Shown here: positions 51,411 through 59,971 of the stretch, in pieces | How positions within the stretch are numbered: the stretch's first letter is position 1 | How the letters are laid out: the number at the start of each line of letters is the position of its first letter | Assembly (NCBI GenBank): GCA_016699575.1 | Contig: CP064979.1 | Span: 1,302,001 to 1,366,000 of the forward strand | Direction: 5' to 3' | Length of the DNA: 64,000 nucleotides | Source: Flavobacteriales bacterium | Lineage (GTDB): Bacteria; Bacteroidota; Bacteroidia; Flavobacteriales_F; PHOS-HE28 | Notes under the pieces: generated by a model | The model's database searches: none | What the model was told of the DNA's origin: nothing | What the model saw: the letters and a program-made list of their open reading frames with translations, nothing else | Translations under genes and position numbers: made by a program

Positions 51411-53279
51411 ATGCGCAACTTCCTACGGCTCCTCCGCTTCGGCAGGCCCTATCGTCACTACGCCGCCCTCAACGCGGTCTTCAACCTGCTCGGCACGCTG
51501 TTCCATCTGGCGTCGCTGCTGCTGTTCATCCCCTTCCTGCGCCTTCTGTTGGGACAAGTCGAAGCGGTGCATGTGCGCCCCACCGATCCGTGGACGCGCG
51601 AAGGACTGGAGGGCACCTTCAACTGGGGCCTCACGCAGCTCATCGATGCCCGCGGACCCATGGGCGCGCTGCTCGTCATCAGTATCGCCGTGGTGGTGCT
51701 CTTCCTGTGCAAGAACGTCTTCCGCTACCTGGCGCTCGTGGCCATCTGCAACTTCCGCAACCGCATCATCAAGGACATCCGCGCCCGCATCTACGACAAG
51801 CTGCTGGAGCTGCCCCTGCGCTACCACACCAACGAACGCAAGGGCGATCTGCTCTCGCTCATCACCAACGACATGCAAGTGGTGGAGTACAGCGTGATGT
51901 ACTACATCGAAATGATCTTCCGCGAGCCCATCGCAGTCATCCTCTTCCTGGCCACCATGCTCACGCTCTCGCCGCAGCTCACGCTCATCTCGTTACTGCT
52001 GCTGCCCATCAGCGGGTTGCTCATCGCGCGCATCAGCAAGAGCCTCAAGCGCAAGAGCGCGCGCGTGCAGGAGAAGAGCGCCGACCTTCTGGCCCGCGTG
52101 GAGGAAACGCTCTCCGGCATCCGCGTCATAAAGGCGTTCAACGGCGAGGCCGATATGCGACGCCGGTTCGAACGTGAGAACGAACTGCTCACACGCGGCA
52201 GCATCGCCATGCTCAACCGGCAGGACATTGCGAGCCCGCTGAGCGAAACGATGGGCGCCGCGGTGATGGCGGCCATCGCGTACATCGGTGGTTCGTTCGT
52301 GCTGGGCGAAACACCGTCGCTCACCGGCGACAGCTTCCTCGGCTTCATCATCATCTTCTCGCAATTGCTCGCACCCATCAAGGGCTTCTCGCAGGGCTGG
52401 AGCGGCATCACGCGTGGAGGCGCCAGCGGCCAGCGCATCTTCGACCTGCTGGCCGTGGAGAACACCGTGAAGGAGAAGGCCGATGCGCAGCCCATCACCG
52501 CCTTCAACGACCGCATCGAGTACCACAACGTCACCTTCGCTTACGAGAGCGCACCGAAGGAAGGACAGCAGCGCCGTGCTCCATCTGCTCCGCTCAGGAC
52601 AGGTGTTCTGGAGGACATCCACCTCACCATCCCGAAGGGCAAGAGCGTCGCGCTGGTGGGCACCAGCGGCGGCGGCAAAACCACCATGGCCAACCTGCTG
52701 CCGCGCTTCTTCGATGTCACCGGCGGTTCATTGCTCATCGATGGCCGCGACATCCGCGATCTGCGCATCACCGACCTGCGCGCCCTCATGGGCATCGTTA
52801 CGCAGGACAGCATCCTGTTCAATGACACGGTGGCCAACAACATCGCGTTCGGCTCACCGGGCACGAGCCAGGCCGACATTGAACGCGCCGCGCGCATCGC
52901 CAACGCGCACGACTTCATCGGCAAGCTGGAGAACGCCTACCAGACCAACATCGGTGACGGCGGCAACCGCCTCAGCGGTGGGCAGAAGCAGCGCGTGAGC
53001 ATTGCCCGCGCAGTGCTGAAGAACCCGCCCATCCTCATCCTGGACGAGGCCACCAGCGCCTTGGACACCGAGAGCGAGCGGCTGGTGCAGGACGCCCTCA
53101 TCAAGATGATGGAGGGGCGCACAAGCATCGTCATCGCGCATCGCCTGAGCACCATACAGCACTGTGACGAGATCTGCGTGATGCAGAGCGGCCGCATCAT
53201 CGAGCGCGGCACCCACGAGCAGTTGTTCGCTGCTGGTGGGCAGTACCGCAAGCTCTGCGACATGCAGGCGTTCGCTTGA
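51411..53279 (+). CDS. MsbA-like ABC exporter (fused permease-ATPase)
   Basis: 622 residues. Residues about 15-340 form the six-span ABC membrane domain (FIPFLRLLLGQVEAVHV, RISKSLKRKSARVQEKSADL). The ATPase follows: Walker A GTSGGGKTTMANLL, signature LSGGQKQRVSIARA, Walker B ILILDEATSALD and the switch His in VIAHRLS. Half-transporters of this kind export lipid A, lipids or peptides; MsbA-like lipid export is the best guess. Length typical. Confidence 0.93.
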   Translation: MRNFLRLLRFGRPYRHYAALNAVFNLLGTLFHLASLLLFIPFLRLLLGQVEAVHVRPTDPWTREGLEGTFNWGLTQLIDARGPMGALLVISIAVVVLFLCKNVFRYLALVAICNFRNRIIKDIRARIYDKLLELPLRYHTNERKGDLLSLITNDMQVVEYSVMYYIEMIFREPIAVILFLATMLTLSPQLTLISLLLLPISGLLIARISKSLKRKSARVQEKSADLLARVEETLSGIRVIKAFNGEADMRRRFERENELLTRGSIAMLNRQDIASPLSETMGAAVMAAIAYIGGSFVLGETPSLTGDSFLGFIIIFSQLLAPIKGFSQGWSGITRGGASGQRIFDLLAVENTVKEKADAQPITAFNDRIEYHNVTFAYESAPKEGQQRRAPSAPLRTGVLEDIHLTIPKGKSVALVGTSGGGKTTMANLLPRFFDVTGGSLLIDGRDIRDLRITDLRALMGIVTQDSILFNDTVANNIAFGSPGTSQADIERAARIANAHDFIGKLENAYQTNIGDGGNRLSGGQKQRVSIARAVLKNPPILILDEATSALDTESERLVQDALIKMMEGRTSIVIAHRLSTIQHCDEICVMQSGRIIERGTHEQLFAAGGQYRKLCDMQAFA

Positions 53280-53288
53280 GGGGCTATC

Positions 53289-54011
53289 TCAGAAATTGAA
53301 CCCGATGCCCAAGTGGATGTTGATGACATCCGTGGTGCTCTCCAACGTGTTGAAGCCCACGGTGCCTTCCGGGCTTACCGTGATGCTTGCGGGGTCCACG
53401 TAGGTGAGGCGGCCGCCATCGAGGCGTTGGAAACCGCCTTCGATGTTCACCACGCGGTTCAGTTTCACCATCACGCCCAGGCCCCAGCCGCCGCTGAAGG
53501 CCGCGTCGCGGGCGTTGCGTTCGTTGCTCAACGGCTCCAGGTCGTCCACCCGGATCTTGGTGCGTGCGGTGAACGTGCGGAACCCGCCGATAAGGTCGGC
53601 GTAGGGGCACACCCTGCCGCGGAACGGCTTCAAGCGCACGAACCCGTGGTAGCTCCACATGTCGGCGTTCACGTCCAGCTCAGCCTCGGTGGCGTCGATG
53701 TAATCGAGGTCGATGGGCACGGTGGTCTCGCGGCTGCCCATGCGCTGCCAGGCCAAATCAACACCCCACTCGAAGGGCAGGCGGCGGAAGGGCACGCTGA
53801 AGTTGCCGCCAAGGCCGAACATCTCGCGGTCGAACACCCGGTCGAACTCGCCCTCGGGCACACCGATCCGCAGGCCGAAGCTCACCGTGGCCGGGCGCCT
53901 GCCGTTGTGGAACTCATCGCGGCGGCCAAAGCCGCTGTTGCGGTCGCCGTTGTTCTGGGCAACCACGGAGGCGGCCATCAGCGAAGCGAACAGGAGGGTG
54001 AGCGTTCTCAT
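53289..54011 (-). CDS. Outer-membrane beta-barrel protein
   Basis: 240 residues from signal peptide MRTLTLLFASLMAASVVA. After a charged N-terminal stretch (NNGDRNSGFGRRDEFHNGRR), alternating beta strands (VSFGLRIGVPEGEFD, SYHGFVRLKPFRG, DVINIHLGIGFNF) end with Phe, as in OmpW/PorT-like barrels. The ABC exporter gene ends 9 bp away on the other strand. Probably a general outer-membrane protein. Confidence 0.75.
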   Translation of the reverse strand: MRTLTLLFASLMAASVVAQNNGDRNSGFGRRDEFHNGRRPATVSFGLRIGVPEGEFDRVFDREMFGLGGNFSVPFRRLPFEWGVDLAWQRMGSRETTVPIDLDYIDATEAELDVNADMWSYHGFVRLKPFRGRVCPYADLIGGFRTFTARTKIRVDDLEPLSNERNARDAAFSGGWGLGVMVKLNRVVNIEGGFQRLDGGRLTYVDPASITVSPEGTVGFNTLESTTDVINIHLGIGFNF

Positions 54012-54072
54012 GGGTCGGCAGGTAGGTGCCGCGCGAAGGCGAACACTGTGCCGATCGTTTCCTTTGGTGCCC

Positions 54073-54522
54073 ATGGGCTTGGAAGGGTTCGACTGGTCGG
54101 GCGCAGGATTGCTGGGGTTGTTCCTGGCGAGCTTCCTGGCGGCCACCATCCTGCCCTTCAGCAGCGAGGCCGTGCTTGCGGCGGCGGCCTTCGGGCCGTA
54201 CGGCTTCTGGACCTTGCTGGCCGTGGCTTCGGCCGGCAACTGGCTGGGCGGCATGAGCACCTATGGCTTGGGTTGGTGGGGCAACGCGGAACGCATCGCG
54301 CGATGGTTGCGCACCGATCCCGCCAAGGCAGAACGGTGGCGCGGCCCGGTTTCGCGTTATGGCCTCTGGCTCGCCCTCTTCTGCTGGCTGCCCGTGGTGG
54401 GCGATATCATCGCCTTGGCATTGGGCATCTTCAGGGTGAAGCCGGTGCCCGTGGCGGCGCTGATGCTCTTGGGCAAGGCCGCGCGCTACGCCGGGGTGAT
54501 CTTGGCGATGCGGATGTTCTGA
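54073..54522 (+). CDS. YqaA family (DedA superfamily) membrane protein
   Basis: 149 residues from MGLEGFDWSGAGLLGLFLAS. Hydrophobic segments plus PFSSEAVLAAAAFGPYGFW, WWGNAERIARWL and ALFCWLPVVGDIIALALGIF, characteristic of the short SNARE-associated/YqaA group. Role uncertain; related to membrane homeostasis. Divergent from the barrel gene with a 61-bp gap. Confidence 0.85.
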   Translation: MGLEGFDWSGAGLLGLFLASFLAATILPFSSEAVLAAAAFGPYGFWTLLAVASAGNWLGGMSTYGLGWWGNAERIARWLRTDPAKAERWRGPVSRYGLWLALFCWLPVVGDIIALALGIFRVKPVPVAALMLLGKAARYAGVILAMRMF

Positions 54523-54682
54523 CAGGACTGTTAATTCCGTGTGAAGCACACGTCCAGTGCGGCTTCCAGGCTCATTACGACCATTGGCCGCGCACTCCAC
54601 TTAACGATCCCTTCAACCACCGGTCACGCTGTGGTGGATCGTGAACGGGACGTTTGCGGCCGTGATAGGACAACCCTACCCC

Positions 54683-57502
54683 ATGCGTAACCTTCCCTTC
54701 GCTTTCGCTTTGTTCCTGCTCTTCGCCACTAGCGCGTCCGCGCAGAACGGCACCATCAGCGGAACCATCACCGAGCAAGGGGGCAACGGGCTTGTGCCGA
54801 TGCCCTTTGCCAATGTGTTCGTCGCGGGCACCGCCCTCAACAGCAGCAGCGACATCGATGGCAACTATGCACTGTCCGTGCCCGAAGGAACCTACACCGT
54901 GGTCTTCAGCTTCATCGGCTACCAGAGCGACAGCGTAGCGAACGTGCAAGTGACAGCAGGCGCCACCACACGACTGGACCGCACTATGAGCACCGGCGCC
55001 AAGGTGATGAAGGAGTTCAAGAAGAAAGGCAAGGTGGACCGTGAGCGCGAGGTGATCCAGATGGCCGAGCGCAAGGAGGCGACAACGATGGTGCAAAACA
55101 TAGGCGCCGCTGAGATGAAGAAGAAGGGCGCTGGCGACGTGGCCGAGGGCGTGACCAAAATGGTGGGCCTCAGCGTGGTGGGCAACCGCTACGTGGTGGT
55201 GCGCGGATTGGGCGACCGCTACAACGCCGCTTACCTCAATGGCATCCCGCTGCCCAGTCCCGATGCCGACAACAAGGTGGCCCCGCTGGACATCTTCCCG
55301 ACCGATGTGGTGAGCAGCATCGCCGTCACCAAGGGCTTCACACCGGAGCTGTTCGGCGACTTCAGCGGCGGTGTAGTGGACATCCGCACCAAGCGCGCCA
55401 CGGACAAAGGCACGTTGCGCATCAGCCTCGGCACGTCGATGAACACGCAGAGCACCTTCAAGCCGTTCAGCACCTACAACGGTGGTGGCCGCGACTTCTG
55501 GGGCATGGAGGACGGCACGCGCGACCAGCCGGTCGGTCTGCAACGCCCCGGCGCCTTGAGCGGCAACGAGCGCCTGCCCTTCGCCACGAACTGGAATGCC
55601 ACCTCCACCACCGCAAAGCCCGACATGAACTTCGGTCTTTTCGCTGGCACTGCCATCAAGTTCAGCGAGACCGTGAAGCTGAACCTGCTCGGCACGGCCA
55701 ACTACCGCAACGAATACCGCTATCGCGATGGTCAGATCCGCATCGCCAACGCATCGAGCGATTTCCTGGTGGACTATGACTTCACCAGCCACCAATACAA
55801 CACGCAAGGCAGCGCGCTCGCAACGGCAGGTCTTGAGCTGGGCAAGCGCCACAACATCACGCTCACCACGCTCTACGTGAACCTGAGCAGCGATGAGGTG
55901 CGCGTGAACGATGGTTACCACTTCGACTACCAGGAGCGCATCCATGCGCGCCGCTTCACCTACCGGCAGAACACCTTGTGGCTCAACCAGGCCAAGGGCG
56001 AACACCGCTTCGGCAAGACCGACCGCCTGAAGCTCAACTGGGATGTGGCCTACAGCACCGCCGAAGGCAACGAACCCGATCGCCGCCAGCTCGTGTACCT
56101 CTACAATCCCGGCGACGACCGGACGGCGTATACGTTCAACCAGCGCGACCGCATCGAGAACCACCGGTGGTACAGCGGATTGCAGGAGGAGGAATTCGTT
56201 GCGCAGGCCGGTGGTGGCTACCGTTTGCTTCAACGCCTCGATGAGAACGATGAAGTGGTGGCCTTGCTCACCGTGCGCGGCGGATGGCAGATGAAGCGCA
56301 AGGACCGCACCTTCGGTTTTGACATCTACGCCTATGACCTCAACGGCATGCAAGCCGCCTACCCGCAAGGCGTGGATGCGGACCGGCCCGACCTCTACCT
56401 CGACCAGTCGAACTACGAGGCGGGCAACTTCTCGCTCGACGACGTGACCGGTCCGGAAGCCGACCACACCATCAAACAGGATGTGGACGCGTACTGGGGC
56501 TTGCTCGAAGCGGACATCATCCCGGGAAAGTTGAAACTGATGGGCGGCGCGCGCTACGAGAGCGGCGACCAGATGATCCGCTACCGCAAGCAGAGCGATT
56601 CGTTCTACCAGCCGCTGCGCACTTCGCGCATCCTCAGCGACGACCTGCTGCCGTACGGCGCCGTGAAGTTCGACGTGAGCAAGAAGGACATCGTGCGCGC
56701 CACGGTGAGCAAGACCATCAGTCGTCCGGGCTTCCGTGAGATGGCGCCGTTCGAGTACACCGAGGTCTTCGCCGGCACCAAGAACGTGGGCAACCCCGAC
56801 CTGGTGAACGGCACCAACCTGAACGCCGATGTGCGCTACGAGCGTTTCGCCAACCCGGGCGAGCTCTTCGCCGTGGGCGTGTTCGGCAAGCAGCTGAACG
56901 ACCCGATCGAGAAAGTGGCGTTGGCCACCGCCAGCGGCCAGCTGATGAGCTTCCGCAATACGGGCACGGCCACGGTGGCGGGCATCGAAGTGGAAGTGGT
57001 GAAGAACGTGGGCAGCATCCTCGGTGCCGATAGCAGCGTTTGGAACGACGTGAGCATCGGCGTGAACGGCACGGTGATGATGAGCGAGGTGGACCTGAGC
57101 GGCTTGAACAACAACAACGAACAAGCGGACGTGGTGCTCACCAACGAGCGTCGTCCGCTGCAAGGTGCATCGCCGTGGTTGCTCAATGCCGACATCGGTT
57201 ACACGCGCAAACTGGGCCGCAAGACGAAGGGCACGGCCACGCTGGCCTACAACATCTTCGGTCGCCGCGTGTTCGCAGCGGGCGCCAACGGCCTGGGCGA
57301 CCAGTACGAACTCCCGGTGGGCACACTGCACCTGATCTTCCGCGCGGATGTGGGCGATCGCTGGCAGGCGAACCTCGGCTTCCGCAACCTGCTCAACCCC
57401 GCCTACCGCGTGGAGCAGGAAACCCCCGCAGGCGATGTGGTGCTCAGCACCTACCGCACCGGCACCGGCATCTCGTTCGGGCTTACGTACCGTTTGTTCT
57501 GA
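54683..57502 (+). CDS. TonB-dependent receptor with carboxypeptidase-regulatory domain
   Basis: 939 residues from MRNLPFAFALFLLFATSASA. A CarboxypepD-reg-like domain (about 22-105, GTISGTITEQGGNGLVPMPF, GTYTVVFSFIGYQSDSVANV), a plug (about 130-250, VVRGLGDRYNAAYLNGIPLP) and a beta-barrel to the terminal LTYRLF with C-terminal Phe follow. It imports a substrate across the outer membrane with TonB energy. A lipoprotein gene lies 148 bp downstream, a common pairing; substrate unknown. Confidence 0.92.
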   Translation: MRNLPFAFALFLLFATSASAQNGTISGTITEQGGNGLVPMPFANVFVAGTALNSSSDIDGNYALSVPEGTYTVVFSFIGYQSDSVANVQVTAGATTRLDRTMSTGAKVMKEFKKKGKVDREREVIQMAERKEATTMVQNIGAAEMKKKGAGDVAEGVTKMVGLSVVGNRYVVVRGLGDRYNAAYLNGIPLPSPDADNKVAPLDIFPTDVVSSIAVTKGFTPELFGDFSGGVVDIRTKRATDKGTLRISLGTSMNTQSTFKPFSTYNGGGRDFWGMEDGTRDQPVGLQRPGALSGNERLPFATNWNATSTTAKPDMNFGLFAGTAIKFSETVKLNLLGTANYRNEYRYRDGQIRIANASSDFLVDYDFTSHQYNTQGSALATAGLELGKRHNITLTTLYVNLSSDEVRVNDGYHFDYQERIHARRFTYRQNTLWLNQAKGEHRFGKTDRLKLNWDVAYSTAEGNEPDRRQLVYLYNPGDDRTAYTFNQRDRIENHRWYSGLQEEEFVAQAGGGYRLLQRLDENDEVVALLTVRGGWQMKRKDRTFGFDIYAYDLNGMQAAYPQGVDADRPDLYLDQSNYEAGNFSLDDVTGPEADHTIKQDVDAYWGLLEADIIPGKLKLMGGARYESGDQMIRYRKQSDSFYQPLRTSRILSDDLLPYGAVKFDVSKKDIVRATVSKTISRPGFREMAPFEYTEVFAGTKNVGNPDLVNGTNLNADVRYERFANPGELFAVGVFGKQLNDPIEKVALATASGQLMSFRNTGTATVAGIEVEVVKNVGSILGADSSVWNDVSIGVNGTVMMSEVDLSGLNNNNEQADVVLTNERRPLQGASPWLLNADIGYTRKLGRKTKGTATLAYNIFGRRVFAAGANGLGDQYELPVGTLHLIFRADVGDRWQANLGFRNLLNPAYRVEQETPAGDVVLSTYRTGTGISFGLTYRLF

Positions 57503-57650
57503 GCATCGCACTGCACAGGCGCGCCACATGTTGCGGCAGTGTTACCAAGTGCACTGCTGAGCGGCTGCATCATTAAGACATGCTTCACGCAGTGCGCACA
57601 TCATCGTAATGGGCGGCCATGACTTTTGCCGCCAACAGAAACAACGACAG

Positions 57651-58991
57651 ATGTCAACGAAGAACCTCTTCAACGGCCGCCTCGCGATGATGGGCATCGC
57701 AGGCCTGATGGCAGCAGCATCCCTCACCTCGTGCAGCAAGAAGGAAGGCTGCACCGACCCCGCTTCGATCAACTACGACGCCGATGCGGAGGAGGACGAC
57801 GGCTCGTGCCAGTACGCCAACACAGGCGACCCCACGCAGATCATCAACGGCACCACGTACCATGTGCTGTCGGGGAACATCGGCAGCAGCCGTACCCTCA
57901 CCAACGACAAGCTGTGGCTCATGAGCGGCGGCGTGTTCGTGAGCAGCGGTTCCACGCTCACCATCCAAGAGGGCACGTTGATCTACGCGGCCGACGACAA
58001 CACCACGCCTTTTCTGAGCATCCAACGCGGTGGTCGCATCAATGCGATCGGCACGGCAGCGCAGCCCATCGTGTTCAGCACCATCAAGAAGGTAACGGGC
58101 ACGCCCGCTGCCGGCGACTGGGGCGGTATCGTCCTGAACGGCTATGGTCTGGTGAACATCTGCGGTACACCGGGCTGCACCGCGGAAGGTGAAGGCGGCA
58201 GCGGCACCTACGGCGGTAGCGATGACAGCGACAACAGCGGCACGATGAAGTACGTGCGTGTGGAGTACGCCGGCAAGATCCTCGGCACTGACAACGAGCT
58301 GAACGGCTTCTCTTTCAACGGCGTGGGCAGCGGCACGGTGCTCGAGCACCTGCAGGCCTACAAGGGCAGCGATGACGGTTTCGAGTTCTTCGGTGGCGCC
58401 GCCAACCTAAAGTGGGCCCTGAGCACCGGCAACAGCGACGACAGCTTCGACTGGAGCCACGGCTGGCGCGGCAAAGGCCAATTCTGGGTAGTACAGCAAA
58501 GCTCCGCCAGTGGCGATCGCGGCATCGAAGCGGACAACTGGGAGACCGACTACACCGTCACGCCGTTCAGCTCTCCGATGATCAGCAACTTCACTTTGGT
58601 GGGTGCTGTTGATGGCAGTGCGAACGATGGCATCCGCCTGCGCCACGGCACCAAGGGCAAGTTGTGGAACGGACTTGTCACGGGCTTCGAGAACGGCATC
58701 AAAGTGGGCACCGAGTGCGATCCTCACGTGGCCGCCGCGGAACTCTTCGTGCGCAACAGCGTGGTGTTCGGCAACAACGCCGCCAACTACAGCAACTGCG
58801 GCGCCTTCGATCCCGCCAACGAAGCCAGCAACAGCAGCGGCGACCCCGGCGTGCTGAGCGGCTACGTGGGCACGCAGAGCACGGGCGCAGCAGATCCCAG
58901 CCTCATCGACGGTTGGTTCACCAGCGTGAGCTTCAAAGGTGCCGTTGAGAGCGGCAACGACTGGACCACCGGCTGGACCGTGGCCCTCTGA
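57651..58991 (+). CDS. Surface lipoprotein partner of the TonB receptor, beta-helix-like
   Basis: 446 residues from MSTKNLFNGRLAMMGIAGLM; lipobox LTSC at about residues 25-28. The mature N-terminus carries the Cys/Asp motif CTDPASINYDADAEEDDGSC, then repetitive Gly/Asn-rich beta structure (TLTIQEGTLIYAADDNTTPF, GDWGGIVLNGYGLVNICG). It resembles lipoproteins encoded after TonB receptors in Bacteroidota and marine bacteria. Probable substrate binding at the cell surface. A terminator follows 20 bp after the stop. Confidence 0.78.
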   Translation: MSTKNLFNGRLAMMGIAGLMAAASLTSCSKKEGCTDPASINYDADAEEDDGSCQYANTGDPTQIINGTTYHVLSGNIGSSRTLTNDKLWLMSGGVFVSSGSTLTIQEGTLIYAADDNTTPFLSIQRGGRINAIGTAAQPIVFSTIKKVTGTPAAGDWGGIVLNGYGLVNICGTPGCTAEGEGGSGTYGGSDDSDNSGTMKYVRVEYAGKILGTDNELNGFSFNGVGSGTVLEHLQAYKGSDDGFEFFGGAANLKWALSTGNSDDSFDWSHGWRGKGQFWVVQQSSASGDRGIEADNWETDYTVTPFSSPMISNFTLVGAVDGSANDGIRLRHGTKGKLWNGLVTGFENGIKVGTECDPHVAAAELFVRNSVVFGNNAANYSNCGAFDPANEASNSSGDPGVLSGYVGTQSTGAADPSLIDGWFTSVSFKGAVESGNDWTTGWTVAL

Positions 58992-59010
58992 TCACAACTT
59001 GGTTTGACCG

Positions 59011-59045
59011 GAAGGGGCTGCTTCGGCGGCCCTTTCTGTTTTGTC
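59011..59045 (+). terminator. Rho-independent terminator
   Basis: GAAGGGGCTGC-TTCG-GCGGCCCTTTC, a UUCG tetraloop hairpin, then CTGTTTTGT. It ends the receptor-lipoprotein transcript. Confidence 0.8.
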
Positions 59046-59056
59046 CTGGAGCTTAA

Positions 59057-59150
59057 CCGTGAATGGACGGGGGTGAACGGAAATGCGACGCGTGCTTTTG
59101 CGGCCCTGTGAGTTCATTCACGTCCATTCCCGCCCGTTCATGGATGGGGG
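59057..59150 (+). repeat. GxxExxY-associated repeat, copy A
   Basis: Starts GTGAATGGACGGGGGTGAAC and ends with a CATTCACGTCCATTCCCGCC-type string. Same orientation as copies B (59683-59753) and C (59808-59890), with imperfect inverted ends. Confidence 0.7.
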
Positions 59151-59187
59151 CTCTCCACGGCTCAGCGCATCCAAGAGTTCGATCAAG

Positions 59188-59577
59188 CTAGCGGTCAGCC
59201 CTCAACCACACATGGCGCCATTCAAGTCGTGGGCGCTTGAAGTTGATGATGAGCCCGATCTCCAGCCCAGTGCATCGCAAATAGTTCAGCATCTGTCCGA
59301 TCTCATGATCTCCGATGGCGTCGATGGTCTTGGTATCGATCACAACCGTGTTCAAGGCGATCAGATCGGGTATGAACTCTCCAACCTGAATGCTCCTGTA
59401 CAGAACGGGGAAGCGCGGCTGCTGTTGGAACGCAATGCCTTCTTTCTTCATTTCCACACAGAGTGCGTTCTCATAGATCTTCTCGTTGAAGCCATGACCC
59501 AGGGTGTTCAGCACCCGCATGGCGCAACCGACGATAGGTCGGGTGATCTCTTGGTCGTCCGCGTTCAGGTTGCTCAT
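59188..59577 (-). CDS. GxxExxY protein (PD-(D/E)XK-like)
   Basis: 129 residues from the ATG at 59577 (MSNLNADDQEITRPIVGCAM); a GTG at 59589 would add 4 residues. The family motif GFNEKIYENAL (GxxExxY) lies near residue 29. PDLIALNTVVIDTKTI holds the PD...(D/E)xK-like core. GxxExxY proteins are small, of unknown function, and often lie alone near repeats. Three copies of a 75-95 bp repeat surround it, suggesting a mobile cassette. Confidence 0.85.
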   Translation of the reverse strand: MSNLNADDQEITRPIVGCAMRVLNTLGHGFNEKIYENALCVEMKKEGIAFQQQPRFPVLYRSIQVGEFIPDLIALNTVVIDTKTIDAIGDHEIGQMLNYLRCTGLEIGLIINFKRPRLEWRHVWLRADR

Positions 59578-59682
59578 TGCCTTTTCCACTGCGAAGCCAA
59601 TGTATGTCCCCGCACCAGTGCCCTCAGCACGAGTTCAGGCCGTTCCTATGAGAGCCCAGGCAGCGGCTCATGATCCGGAGTT

Positions 59683-59753
59683 GACGGGAATGCGTCATGT
59701 GCTTCTGCCATCCTGTGGGTTCATTCACGTCCACCTCCGTTCATTCACGGTTG
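59683..59753 (+). repeat. GxxExxY-associated repeat, copy B
   Basis: GACGGGAATGCGTCATGTGC, a variable middle, then GGTTCATTCACGTCCACCTC and CGTTCATTCACGGTTG. Same direction as A and C. Confidence 0.7.
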
Positions 59754-59807
59754 GGTTTGCATGCCCTGCACTTCCAAGAGGGCGCCAGTGTGTACCTATT
59801 ACCGCAA

Positions 59808-59890
59808 ACGGACGGGAATGGACGGAAATGCATCGTGCGCTTCTGCAGTCCTGCGGGTTCATTCACGTCCATCCCCGTTCATTCACGGTC
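59808..59890 (+). repeat. GxxExxY-associated repeat, copy C
   Basis: ACGGACGGGAATGGACGGAA then GGTTCATTCACGTCCATCCC and CGTTCATTCACGGTCG. Most complete copy; differs from B mainly by an additional GGACGGAAAT unit. Confidence 0.7.
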
Positions 59891-59971
59891 GCGTCTTCAC
59901 ACTGCATCCTCGGCAACATATCAACCCCGATCCAGCACGGCTGTGCTAAGTTCACGCCCCATCCCAGCAGC

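Larger units (their letters stand above)
59590..59971. other. Intergenic region with two repeat copies
   Basis: 382 bp holding copies B and C of the GxxExxY-associated repeat and a TAAGTTCA string 17 bp before the next ATG. No gene supported. Confidence 0.5.

Noticed and set aside
54575..57529. Very long minus-strand open frame antisense to the TonB receptor
   Set aside because: High-GC third positions keep the antisense frame open; its translation has His/Val/Ala-rich shadow composition without family features, while the plus strand encodes a complete receptor.
59504..59971. Extended N-terminus of the secreted PCMD-like protein
   Set aside because: That part translates the dispersed repeats; a clear signal peptide starts at 59972.
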